From: Bacillota bacterium
GTDB lineage: Bacteria > Bacillota > Sulfobacillia > JAJZYS01 > JAJYTV01
Assembly (NCBI GenBank): GCA_021793645.1
Contig: JAJYSJ010000003.1
Coordinates: 108,993 to 172,992 of the forward strand
Direction of reading: 5' to 3'
DNA length: 64,000 nt
The notes beneath the pieces were generated by a model. That model was not told where the DNA came from. It made no database searches and worked only from the letters and a program-made list of their open reading frames with translations. Of this stretch, positions 38,561-47,735 are shown piece after piece; the stretch's first letter is position 1; every line of letters starts with the position of its first letter. The position numbers and the translations under genes are program-made.

Positions 38561-38590
38561 AGTGCTATGTGGCAAGCGTTGGGAATAGTC
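38561..38590 (-). promoter_or_regulatory. Candidate sigma-E promoter of the spoIIIA operon
   Basis: Minus strand GACTATT - 14 bp - CATAGCACT upstream of spoIIIAA. Confidence 0.45.
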
Positions 38591-38647
38591 CAACCGCTCC
38601 GGGCAGGAGCAGCACGTGCAATCGACAAACTCTGTCTCTGGGAAGCC

Positions 38648-40189
38648 ATGTTGGGAGTGGGAATGGTGCTGAGCCCGAGGGAGATCGAGGACCTCACGTT
38701 GGAACTCGTCGGAATCCAGTCGGTGAACGGCACTCCGGGCGAAGCTGCGGCCGTGGAATTTCTTGCCGCCCGCCTGCGAGAAAGCCCCCTTGCGCGTCGC
38801 GGGGACCTCAAGGTGTACCTTCTTTCGTCGCCGCAAGATCCGCTCCATCGCCCCGTGGTGGTTGCGCACCGTCCCGGCAGAGGGCGCTCCGGTGTCCTGT
38901 TGATGGGCCACATAGACACCGTGGGCGTCGACGATTATCTCGATCTCGAGGATGACGCCCTACGGCCGCACAATCTGACTGAGCGTATTGCACAGGGCGC
39001 ACTGGGGGCGGAGATGGCGGCGCTTGCGCGGTCCGGAGACTGGCTCTTCGGGCGAGGGGTCCTCGATATGAAGTCCGGCGTCGCGGCAGCGCTCGCCGCC
39101 TTTCTCTCCCTCGCGGAGTCGGCGCCCGATGGGCATCTTCTCTTCGCTGCGACGCCCGATGAGGAGGGCTCGTCGCACGGTGTGCGGGTGCTTGACGCTT
39201 GGCTCGCGGAATACCTCCCCGCGGCGGGGTTCACGCTTGGCGCCGTCCTCAACACCGACTACACGACGTCCCGTCCGGATGACGCGGGATCCTTCCACGC
39301 CTATGCCGGCAGCACCGGCAAACTGCTGCCCGCAGTGTATGTCCAGGGCATTCCGAGCCACGCGGCGGAGCCGGAGCGCGGCCTGGACCCGAGTGCAGCC
39401 CTCGCGGCGATTACCTCCGAGGTGGCCTACAGCGAGGTCCTGCGCGACGCGGCCGAAGGAGACCTGGCCCCGCCGCCCGTAACCCTCTTCCAACGTGACG
39501 GAAAGCCCTTCTATGACGTGCAGACGGCGCTCTACGCGAGCGCCTACTATAACCTCTTCCACCGGCAGCGAACCCCAGGAGAGCAACTGGAGCGCTTCGT
39601 CCAGCAGGCGCGCCGGGGTGCCCAGGCGTTCGCGGAGCGCACTGTCGCGCTCTCCCTGCCGCCGCTGCGCGTGATCTCGTTCGCGGATCTGGCACAGGCG
39701 GCGCCCCAGGTGATCCCGCCTGCGGTGGACGGGCTCGACGTGCGAGAGGCAGCGCGGCGCATCGTCGCGTCACTTGTGGCCCAAACGTTCCCCGATGAGC
39801 CCGTTGCGGTCTGCTATTTCGCGGGGCCACTCATTCCGAGCGTTGAAAGCGCCCCCTGGGCGCGACTGGCACTCGAAAGCGCAGTTGCCGCGGCAGGGGT
39901 TCCGTATCGCGTGCACCGCTACTACCCCTACATCTCGGACCTCTCGTTTCTCGCCGAATCACGGGACTGGGACGATGCGGCCTTCGTAGAAAACTATCCG
40001 CTTGCCGCGTTCGGCGGCGCCGCAGGGATCCCGCCGCGCTCACAGCTTGCGCCGCTGATGCTGGGGCCCCATGGCTTCGGCGCGCACCAGCGCAGCGAGC
40101 GCGTGCTGCGCCCCCACGCCTTCGAGATTCTGCCGCGTCTGTTGCACAGCACCGCAGAGGAACTCCTGCGGGCACAGCCAGTCGGCTAG
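38648..40189 (+). CDS. rocB: M20-family peptidase, RocB-like
   Basis: VLLMGHIDTVG, GRGVLDMKSGVAAALAAF, ATPDEEGSSHGVR, AYAGSTGKLLPAVYVQGIPSHAAEP. Start could also be ATG 38663. Confidence 0.8.
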   Translation: MLGVGMVLSPREIEDLTLELVGIQSVNGTPGEAAAVEFLAARLRESPLARRGDLKVYLLSSPQDPLHRPVVVAHRPGRGRSGVLLMGHIDTVGVDDYLDLEDDALRPHNLTERIAQGALGAEMAALARSGDWLFGRGVLDMKSGVAAALAAFLSLAESAPDGHLLFAATPDEEGSSHGVRVLDAWLAEYLPAAGFTLGAVLNTDYTTSRPDDAGSFHAYAGSTGKLLPAVYVQGIPSHAAEPERGLDPSAALAAITSEVAYSEVLRDAAEGDLAPPPVTLFQRDGKPFYDVQTALYASAYYNLFHRQRTPGEQLERFVQQARRGAQAFAERTVALSLPPLRVISFADLAQAAPQVIPPAVDGLDVREAARRIVASLVAQTFPDEPVAVCYFAGPLIPSVESAPWARLALESAVAAAGVPYRVHRYYPYISDLSFLAESRDWDDAAFVENYPLAAFGGAAGIPPRSQLAPLMLGPHGFGAHQRSERVLRPHAFEILPRLLHSTAEELLRAQPVG

Positions 40190-40564
40190 ACAGAGAGGAG
40201 GAGCCCATGCCCTCGCTGTCATGGCGCACCCTGAACCGCGCCGCTTCTTTCCTTCCCGCCGGGCGGCGGTCACGGCGCAGCCCGTGGTGCAATCGGATCC
40301 ATGCAGAACGCGCCGGCGGGATGGGCAAGCATGGGACAGCGTGCTAACGTCTCGGACGCGAGATCTGTAGGAAAACGGCAGTTCCTTGCGCGACCGCCGG
40401 GGCGAGGCCCGCACGCGGGTCGCAGTCGGTCACGCGTGCCGCCGGTGCGCATCTCGGGCCGGCTGCACACCAGTGCAGCTGGCCCGCATCGATTGGCAGT
40501 TCCGCTCGCCGGGCTGTAACGCGACGCACTCGTTCTGCGACTAACACCAGGGGAGGGTGAAGTG

Positions 40565-40639
40565 ATGATCTTCGTTCCGCGGGTGCGGAGCCGCACCGCT
40601 GCCCAGCATCCGAACGGCAGCGCACAGCGTTGCGCGTGA
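40565..40639 (+). CDS. Putative leader ORF upstream of the ECF sigma gene
   Basis: GGGAGGGTGAAGTGATG then MIFVPRVRSRTAAQHPNGSAQRCA*, stop overlapping the sigma-factor GTG (GTGA). Confidence 0.35.
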   Translation: MIFVPRVRSRTAAQHPNGSAQRCA

Positions 40640-41160
40640 ACGGCCGGGAGGCCGCCTACCAAGCAATCGAGCGCCTGTTCGAGCAGCACGCCGACGAGAT
40701 CTTTCGCTTCGCGCGCTTCAGCGTCGGCAGTCGGGGCGCAGCGGAGGACATCGTCCAGGAGGTCTTCCTGCGCGCGATGGGCAGCTGGGACCGGTTCGCT
40801 GGGCGCTCCTCGGAACGGACCTGGCTCTTCTCCATCGCCAGGCACGCGATCGCGGACCACCTGCGCCGGGTAGGGCGTCAGGAGGGTGCAACGGACCTCG
40901 AGCGGGAGATCGCGGACCCAAGCCAGGCGGACGAGGTCGCACGCCTCGACCTCGAGGCGAGCCTCCGGCTTCTCCCGCTCGCGCAGCGAGAGGTCTTCGT
41001 CCTGCGCATCGTCGAGGACCGGTCCGCGGGGGAGACGGCGGCACTGCTCGGACGCTCCGAAGTCTCGGTACGGGTCACGCTGCACCGCGCGCTCTCCCGG
41101 CTGCGCGCCGCACTTGCGCCCGATGATGCCCCAGGCGAGAGGGAAGGTGGAAACCTGTGA
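40636..41160 (+). CDS. ECF-type RNA polymerase sigma factor
   Basis: AAEDIVQEVFLRAMGSWDRFAGRSSERTWLFSIARHAIADHLRR; region 4 LPLAQREVFVLRIVEDRSAGETAALLGRSEVSVRVTLHRALSRLR. Confidence 0.93.
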   Translation: MNGREAAYQAIERLFEQHADEIFRFARFSVGSRGAAEDIVQEVFLRAMGSWDRFAGRSSERTWLFSIARHAIADHLRRVGRQEGATDLEREIADPSQADEVARLDLEASLRLLPLAQREVFVLRIVEDRSAGETAALLGRSEVSVRVTLHRALSRLRAALAPDDAPGEREGGNL

Positions 41161-42446
41161 ACGAACGGGAATGGCAGGATCGGTACCGTCCCCTGTCGCG
41201 GGTGGCGCTGCCGGAGACGTCGAAGGAACGGATCGGGCGCGCGCTGCGCAGTGCAAGCGCAGGCGGCGCACCCTCCCCGCGCGGCACGGCGCGCGGCGGC
41301 TGGTGGGTCGCGGCGGGCGCCGTCGCGGCGGCGCTTCTTGTCATCGGGGTCGTCGGCCACGGACTTGGGGTCGAGCCGCTGGCGCATCCGAAGCCCCAGC
41401 CGAAGCCGGGACCGGCCCTCACGATCGCCAGGACCCCGCTGCAGAGTATCGACATGCTGGGTGCGTCGGACGGATGGGCGGTGACGCAGACGGGAAAGGT
41501 GCTGCTCACGGCCGACGGCGGGGCGGCCTGGCAGGACGTGACGCCGCCGGGGATGCCGCAGGGCACGCCCGGCAGCGTGCAGGTCAGCATCGCGTCCACC
41601 GGCCCACAGCATGCCTGGGTGGCGGTGGCGACCACTGGCTCGCCGAACTTGCCGCCCGCCCGCGTCTACTACACGACCGACGGCGGCAGGAGCTGGCATC
41701 GCGCTGCGGTGCACAAGAGCGGCATGCCACAAATCGGCTTCCTGAACGACCGCACCGGCTTCCTCCTCCTGCACGAGGGCGCGGCGGCCGGCAGCGAAGC
41801 CGTCCTGCTGCTCTCCACCTCGGACGGCGGCGCCCACTGGCAGGTCGTCGCGGACGGCAGGCCGACGGCACAGAACCCGCCGGTCATCTTCGGTGGCGAC
41901 AAGAGCGGCTTTGGCTTCGCAAACCCCCAGCACGGCTGGCTAACGGGCAACTGGGCCGCAAGCTCCATCCTGCTTTACGCGACGCTGGACGGCGGCAAGG
42001 CCTGGCACGTGCAGAACCTGCCATTGCCGGCCGGACTCACGGCGCAAGGGGGCTCGGCAGAGAGCTTGCCGCCGGTCTTCTTCGGCCAGCGCGGCGGTGT
42101 GCTGCCGGTCCGCTTCTTCGCCCCAGGACAGCCGCTCGTCTTCTACCAGACGACGGACGGCGGCAAGACCTGGTCCCCGACGGCACCCGTGAGTGGCGGA
42201 CAGAACCTCGCAGCGTACTCCGTCGTGAACCCAAGCCTGCTCTTCGTGTCCGGCGGGACCAAGGTCTACCGCTCGAGCGACGGCGGCCGTCACTGGACTG
42301 CGGTGGAGCCCAACGTGAGCCTGCATGGCGTGACACAGTTCGACTTCACGAGCGCCTTGGACGGCTGGGCTGTCGTGAACGGGCGGCTGCTGCGGTCGAC
42401 GGACGGCGGCAAGAGCTGGCAGAGCGCCGCGACCCTCGCCCAGTAG
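41157..42446 (+). CDS. Membrane-anchored Asp-box (BNR/Ycf48-like) beta-propeller, putative sigma-factor regulator
   Basis: Cytoplasmic N-terminus, single TM (WWVAAGAVAAALLVIGVVG), then seven Asp boxes: TADGGAAWQ, TTDGGRSWH, TSDGGAHWQ, TLDGGKAWH, TTDGGKTWS, SSDGGRHWT, STDGGKSWQ; overlaps the sigma gene. Confidence 0.85.
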   Translation: MNEREWQDRYRPLSRVALPETSKERIGRALRSASAGGAPSPRGTARGGWWVAAGAVAAALLVIGVVGHGLGVEPLAHPKPQPKPGPALTIARTPLQSIDMLGASDGWAVTQTGKVLLTADGGAAWQDVTPPGMPQGTPGSVQVSIASTGPQHAWVAVATTGSPNLPPARVYYTTDGGRSWHRAAVHKSGMPQIGFLNDRTGFLLLHEGAAAGSEAVLLLSTSDGGAHWQVVADGRPTAQNPPVIFGGDKSGFGFANPQHGWLTGNWAASSILLYATLDGGKAWHVQNLPLPAGLTAQGGSAESLPPVFFGQRGGVLPVRFFAPGQPLVFYQTTDGGKTWSPTAPVSGGQNLAAYSVVNPSLLFVSGGTKVYRSSDGGRHWTAVEPNVSLHGVTQFDFTSALDGWAVVNGRLLRSTDGGKSWQSAATLAQ

Positions 42447-42514
42447 GCGTACCGGGCAAGGGACAACGCGAAGCCACTGTTGCCAGAGGGCGGTCTCGCC
42501 GAACCAGAAGGTCG

Positions 42515-42549
42515 AGGGCCGCCCCGGCTTCCCGCCGGGGCGGCCCTCT
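42515..42549. terminator. Hairpin between the propeller gene and efp
   Basis: Perfect 15-bp inverted repeat GAGGGCCGCCCCGGC-ttccc-GCCGGGGCGGCCCTC between convergent genes. Confidence 0.7.
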
Positions 42550-42692
42550 GAGTTTCCGGTCTCCTGCCGGCGTCGGAACCTCTCCTCCGGGATGGCCCAA
42601 CCCGCTCCTTGGGGGACCAAAGGCGGATTTCGGAATCGTCTACCCTGTAGAAGAGGTTCATTCCCGCCACAACGTCCGCCTCAGGCATAGCG

Positions 42693-42737
42693 AAGGGCCA
42701 TCCCCTGCAGCCTTCGCTGCATGCGGGATAGCCCCTT
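42693..42737 (-). terminator. Imperfect hairpin downstream of efp
   Basis: Inverted repeat AAGGGCcATCCC...GGGATaGCCCCTT immediately past the efp stop. Confidence 0.45.
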
Positions 42738-42745
42738 GCTGGCGG

Positions 42746-43303
42746 TCAGGCACGTGAGAGGTATTCCCCCGTGCGCGTGTCGACGATCAGGTGGTCGCCG
42801 TTCTGGATAAAGAGCGGGACGCGTACGACGTAGCCCGTCTCAAGCTTCGCGGCCTTCGTCCCGCCGGTCGCGGTGTCTCCCTTGAGACCGGGATCCGTCT
42901 CCACGACCTCCAGGACGACCGAGTTCGGCAGGTCGACGCCGATCGTCGCCCCCTGGAACTGCATCAGGCCGATGACCATGTTCTCCTTCAGGAAGTTCAG
43001 CGCGTCACCGAGATCCTGACGGGTGAGCGACACCTGCTCGAATGTCTCGTTGTCCATGAAGCTGTACTCGTCGCCGTTGGCGTAGAGATACTGCATGTCC
43101 TTGCGATCGATATGAGCGCGAAGCACCTTTTCACCGGCATTGAAGGTCCGCTCGACGACGGCACCGGTCTTGGCGTTCTTCAGTTTCGTGCGGACGAACG
43201 CGGAGCCCTTGCCCGGCTTGACATGCTGAAACTCGATGACCGAGTAGACGTTGCCGTCCAGTTCAATCGTGACGCCGTTGCGAAAATCGTTCGAAGAGAT
43301 CAA
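42746..43303 (-). CDS. efp: Elongation factor P
   Basis: [54 protein letters not shown]. Confidence 0.98.
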   Translation of the reverse strand: MISSNDFRNGVTIELDGNVYSVIEFQHVKPGKGSAFVRTKLKNAKTGAVVERTFNAGEKVLRAHIDRKDMQYLYANGDEYSFMDNETFEQVSLTRQDLGDALNFLKENMVIGLMQFQGATIGVDLPNSVVLEVVETDPGLKGDTATGGTKAAKLETGYVVRVPLFIQNGDHLIVDTRTGEYLSRA

Positions 43304-44370
43304 TGCAATCCCCCACCCTGCAAGTTTCGGGATCCGGATACACCAAATGTGCGCAGTTCCTTCGGCGATTGCGTCAGGATCTCGCAGCCGTCCTCTGTGA
43401 CGAGTACCGTGTCCTCGATGCGGACGCCGCCTACCCCCGGCAGGTAGATGCCGGGCTCGACGGTGACCACCATCCCCGCAGCGAGGGTCTGTTCGCCGCG
43501 TGCGCCTACCGAAGGCAACTCGTGGATCTCGAGCCCGACGCCATGACCCGTCCCGTGGCCGAAGCGCTCGCCGTAGCCGGCGCCTGCGATCACGCCGCGC
43601 ACTGCCGCGTCGATGTCACGGGCGAGTACGCCCGCCCGCACCGCCGCAAGGCCGACCTGCTGTGCCTCGAGAACGACTGCATAGATCCGGCGCAGTTCCG
43701 CAGACGGCTCACCGATGGCCACCGTACGGGTGATATCCGAATGATACCCGAGGAAACGGCAGCCCACGTCGAAGGTAACCAATTCGCCCAGCGCAAGAGG
43801 CTTCGCGCCGGCACCCCCATGCGGCAGCGAACCTCTCGGGCCGGATGCGACGATGAACTCGAACGCAGGTCCATCAGCACCGAGCTCGCGCATGCGCGAT
43901 TCGAGCCAGAAGGCCGCCTCCGTTTCGCGCATTCCGGGTCGAAGACGCACGAAGAGCTCCTCAAGGGCTTGAACGGTGATGGTGCAGGCGTGCCGAATTG
44001 CCGCCACCTCGTCCGGCTCCTTCACCTCGCGGATCTGCTCGATGAGGGAACTGGTCGGGACGAGCTCCACGTTGAAGCCCGCCAGGCGCTGGTACTCCGC
44101 GTAGCGCACGTGCTCCGCCTCAAAGCCCCAGCGCGCGCCACCGAGCCGTTCCATCTGCTCGCCGACCGCTTCTTCCAGACGTCCGACGTGCATCAGGGCG
44201 CGGGCGCCTTCGGCTTCCTGCTGCGCCATTTCGATGTAGCGGCTGTCTGTCAGCAGCACGGCGTCTTCCCGTCCGACGAGCAGTGCCCCGGCGTCGCCAA
44301 AGAAGCCCGTAAGGTAGCGAAAGTTCGTATCGGAACTGACGAGCATCCCGTCGAGCCCCTCCACCTCCAT
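43300..44370 (-). CDS. pepQ: Xaa-Pro aminopeptidase/dipeptidase (M24)
   Basis: [83 protein letters not shown]-terminal start uncertain (homology extends to ~44395 without a standard start). Confidence 0.9.
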   Translation of the reverse strand: MEVEGLDGMLVSSDTNFRYLTGFFGDAGALLVGREDAVLLTDSRYIEMAQQEAEGARALMHVGRLEEAVGEQMERLGGARWGFEAEHVRYAEYQRLAGFNVELVPTSSLIEQIREVKEPDEVAAIRHACTITVQALEELFVRLRPGMRETEAAFWLESRMRELGADGPAFEFIVASGPRGSLPHGGAGAKPLALGELVTFDVGCRFLGYHSDITRTVAIGEPSAELRRIYAVVLEAQQVGLAAVRAGVLARDIDAAVRGVIAGAGYGERFGHGTGHGVGLEIHELPSVGARGEQTLAAGMVVTVEPGIYLPGVGGVRIEDTVLVTEDGCEILTQSPKELRTFGVSGSRNLQGGGLH

Positions 44371-44434
44371 GCTGCGGCGCAGCGCAGCTAGGCGCCTGCC
44401 CTTCGTCCCAGTGCCTGCCGTACGACATTCCTCC

Positions 44435-44896
44435 CTAGCGCGGCGTGTCGCCGTCTTCTGCCGGCCCGGCCGCGCGGCGCACGAACGCCTCGAGCGCCAG
44501 GTCGTAGGAAAGCGCCCCGAACCCGGCGATCCGCCCGATGCACACACTCGCCACGACCGAGCGGTGACGGAACGGTTCGCGGGCCTCGGGCAAGCTGAGG
44601 TGTACTTCGATCACAGGCAGCGAAACCGCAGCGATGGCATCACGCAACGCGTAGGAGTAGTGCGTGTAGGCACCCGGGTTCAAGATGACGCCCTGCACGT
44701 CCCGGCGCTCTCTTTGGAGAACGTCGATCAGCCCGCCTTCACCGTTTTCCTGCGCGAAGACGAGTTCTACGCCTAGGTGTGCGGCGCGCAGCCTGAGACG
44801 GTCCTCAATCTCCGACCAGGTCTCCCGCCCGTAAACCGAGGGCTCACGCTCCCCCACGAGGTTGAGGCTCGGTCCATTCAGCACCAAAAGCCGCAC
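44435..44896 (-). CDS. aroQ: Type II 3-dehydroquinate dehydratase
   Basis: MRLLVLNGPSLNLVGEREPSVYGRETW; QENGEGGLIDVLQ; GVILNPGAYTHYSYALRDAI; EVHLSLPEAREPFRHRSV. Confidence 0.97.
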   Translation of the reverse strand: MRLLVLNGPSLNLVGEREPSVYGRETWSEIEDRLRLRAAHLGVELVFAQENGEGGLIDVLQRERRDVQGVILNPGAYTHYSYALRDAIAAVSLPVIEVHLSLPEAREPFRHRSVVASVCIGRIAGFGALSYDLALEAFVRRAAGPAEDGDTPR

Positions 44897-44934
44897 GGCA
44901 GACCCTCCCGGGGGATTGTAGCATACGTTCTTCG

Positions 44935-45543
44935 CTACTGCGCCGCCTTCTGGAATCTCTGCCAGAGCGCACTTTCCGGCTGCGCGCCTTCGAGCCCGCT
45001 GACGAACTTCCCGCTCGAATTGAAGAAGGCGAATGAGGGGTAGCTGGAAACGCCCATCGACATCGTGTAATGCAGTCCCGGATCAAAGAAGAGCGGATAG
45101 TCGAGGTGGAACACCTTCTCGTAGCGTTTGAGCTCCGCAATGCTCATGCTCTGCTCCTTGGTGGGCGCTGGCTGGTAGTGGCTGCCGTCTTGGCCCCCCT
45201 GCGGGTTCCCCTTCGGCCCGGGAATGCCCTGCCCAAGCTGCAGCGAGGCCTGGACGCCGATGACCTGGCCACCGGCCTGCTTCACCTTCTTGGCGAATTC
45301 GGGCATGACCCACTTCGCATCGTAGGCGCAATAGGGACACCACGTCGCAAAGAAGATGACGACGGTCGGCTTGCCGGAGAGAACCACGTTCACCTGCTTG
45401 CCGCTGGTCGCCACGAGAGGTACGGTGACGGGTGGGGTCGAGACCTGGACGGCGTAGGCGATAGCACCGCCGACAAGCAGCGCGGCGATGATCCCAATGA
45501 TGAAGTAGCGTACGGTCTGAGGCTTGCGAGATGATCGCTTCAT
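44935..45543 (-). CDS. Membrane-anchored thioredoxin-like/TlpA-type protein
   Basis: N-terminal [29 protein letters not shown] (CPYC active site); [16 protein letters not shown]. Confidence 0.85.
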   Translation of the reverse strand: MKRSSRKPQTVRYFIIGIIAALLVGGAIAYAVQVSTPPVTVPLVATSGKQVNVVLSGKPTVVIFFATWCPYCAYDAKWVMPEFAKKVKQAGGQVIGVQASLQLGQGIPGPKGNPQGGQDGSHYQPAPTKEQSMSIAELKRYEKVFHLDYPLFFDPGLHYTMSMGVSSYPSFAFFNSSGKFVSGLEGAQPESALWQRFQKAAQ

Positions 45544-45705
45544 GGCACACCTCTTTCGTATGCGGCTGGTTCGCTCTCCCGGCAGGTCATCCCTGTTTGC
45601 CCGGCTGGTAAAACCCACATGATACAATTTACGGTGTCGGCGACTTCCACTCCAGTAGCGCCGACCGCTCCCGACGAAGAATCCCTAGAAGGGACGGACG
45701 ATCGC

Positions 45706-47715
45706 GTGACAAGGCAATTTTCCGCATCGCCCGGTTCGGCGTTCGGTGCGCTGGACCTGCGCGCTGTCAACACCATCCGGGCACTGGCGATCGATGAGGT
45801 GGAGGCTGCGAAATCCGGGCACCCCGGTCTGCCGCTCGGTGTCGCACCGATGGCATACGTCCTGTTCTCGCGCCACCTGCGATTCGCGCCTGAAGACCCC
45901 TCCTGGCCGGACCGAGACCGCTTCGTGCTTTCCGCCGGCCATGGATCCGCGCTTCTCTACGCGCTGCTTCACGTCTTCGGCTACGACCTGCCGCTCACTG
46001 AACTGCGGCGCTTTCGCCAATGGGGCAGCAAGACGCCGGGGCACCCCGAACGCGGAGTGACGCAGGGCGTCGAGGTAACAACCGGCCCCCTTGGACAAGG
46101 GATCGCGAACGCAGTCGGCATGGCCCTTGCCACGCAGCACCTGGCCGCCCGGTTCAACCACGCCGGCGCACAGGTCGTGACGCACCGGACATTCGCCATC
46201 TGCTCCGACGGGGATTTGATGGAAGGCATCTCTCATGAGGCCGCCTCGTTCGCTGGGCACTTGCGACTGCCCGGCCTTGTGGTGCTCTACGACGATAACC
46301 GCATCTCCATCGAAGGTTCGACCGATCTCGCCTTTACCGACGACTCAACCAAACGGTTCTCCGCCTACGGCTGGTACACGGCCTCGGTAGAAGACGGCAA
46401 CGACCTCGCGGCGATCGATGCGGCGGTGCAGAGTGCACTGGCGCAGGATCGGCCCGCGTTCATTCGCGTGCATACCCATATCGGCTTTGCAAGCCCCAAG
46501 CAGGACACGGCCGCAGCCCATGGTTCGCCGCTCGGAGCGGAAGGGGTACGCGAGACGAAGCGCGCACTCGGCGTGCCCGAAGAGCCGGCCTTCTTCGTCC
46601 CGGAGGAGGTCGCGGCACTCGCTCCCGCACACCGCGAGGCGGGGAAGGCCCTCGTCGCAGCATGGCAGCAGGAACTGCAAGAACTGAAGCGGCTTGACGC
46701 GGATCTCTATCGCGACTTCGAGGACCGGCGATACGGCAAGACGCCGGAAGACCTCACCCAACGCATCTCCACCTTCAAGCCGGGGGAGCAGATAGCGACC
46801 AGAAACGCGTCGGGCGCAGTCCTGCAGGAACTTGCGCAGGCCGTGCCTGCGCTGTTCGGCGGTTCTGCGGACCTCGCCCCGTCGAACGAGACGAACCTCA
46901 AGGGGCTTGGATCGGTCGCGCCGGGCGACTACGCGGGGCGCAACATCCACTTCGGCGTCCGTGAGCACGCCATGGCGGCCGCCATGAACGGAATGGCCGC
47001 GCATGGCATGGTGCGGCCATTCGGAGGGACGTTTTTGGTCTTCTCCGACTACATGCGGCCGTCTGTGCGCCTCGCGGCGCTGATGGGGCTGCCGGTCACA
47101 TACGTCTACACGCACGACTCGATCGGTCTCGGAGAGGATGGGCCCACCCATCAGCCGATCGAGCACATCGCGGCGCTGGAACTGATCCCGAACCTGCACC
47201 TTGTGCGCCCTGCCGACGCCAACGAGACTCGCCTCGCATGGATCTACGCCGCACAGGCCACGACCCATCCGACCGCGCTCGTCCTCAGCCGACAGAAGCT
47301 GCCCGTGCTGGCCGGGGTTCCCGAGGATGCCTTGCAGCGGGGCATCTACGCGCTGCGCGAGCCGGGCAGATCGCCGCAGGTGGGCATCTTGGCATCAGGC
47401 AGTGAAGTGAGCATCGCGCTCGCCGCTGCGGACCTCCTGGCGGAGGAAGGCATTGCGGCCAGGGTGCTGAGCGCACCGTGCCTTCGTTCGTTCCTGGCGC
47501 GGCCGGATGATGAGCGACGGGCAACCCTGCCGCGGGAACTGCCGCATGTCGTTGTCCTCGCGGGGAATGCCTCAGCGTTCCTCCCCTTGTTGGGTGCTAG
47601 ACGCGCCGTCGTCGATCTTGAGCATTTCGGAGCTTCGGCGCCCGCCGAGCGCCTCTACCAAGAGTTCGGCATTACCCCGCAGGCAGTGGCGGCAGCGGCA
47701 AAGACGCTGCTTTAG
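45706..47715 (+). CDS. tkt: Transketolase
   Basis: [81 protein letters not shown]. Confidence 0.97.
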   Translation: MTRQFSASPGSAFGALDLRAVNTIRALAIDEVEAAKSGHPGLPLGVAPMAYVLFSRHLRFAPEDPSWPDRDRFVLSAGHGSALLYALLHVFGYDLPLTELRRFRQWGSKTPGHPERGVTQGVEVTTGPLGQGIANAVGMALATQHLAARFNHAGAQVVTHRTFAICSDGDLMEGISHEAASFAGHLRLPGLVVLYDDNRISIEGSTDLAFTDDSTKRFSAYGWYTASVEDGNDLAAIDAAVQSALAQDRPAFIRVHTHIGFASPKQDTAAAHGSPLGAEGVRETKRALGVPEEPAFFVPEEVAALAPAHREAGKALVAAWQQELQELKRLDADLYRDFEDRRYGKTPEDLTQRISTFKPGEQIATRNASGAVLQELAQAVPALFGGSADLAPSNETNLKGLGSVAPGDYAGRNIHFGVREHAMAAAMNGMAAHGMVRPFGGTFLVFSDYMRPSVRLAALMGLPVTYVYTHDSIGLGEDGPTHQPIEHIAALELIPNLHLVRPADANETRLAWIYAAQATTHPTALVLSRQKLPVLAGVPEDALQRGIYALREPGRSPQVGILASGSEVSIALAAADLLAEEGIAARVLSAPCLRSFLARPDDERRATLPRELPHVVVLAGNASAFLPLLGARRAVVDLEHFGASAPAERLYQEFGITPQAVAAAAKTLL

Positions 47716-47735
47716 CCCGCGAAAGGAGGATCTCC

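Noticed and set aside
44370-44430. Possible frameshift at the pepQ N-terminus (ATG in another frame near an AGGGAGG)
   Set aside because: Only a few residues affected and a downstream ATG is available; cannot distinguish from start-site misplacement.
45600-45626. GATACAAT-like -10 before tkt
   Set aside because: -35 spacing does not fit; plausible but too weak to annotate as a promoter.
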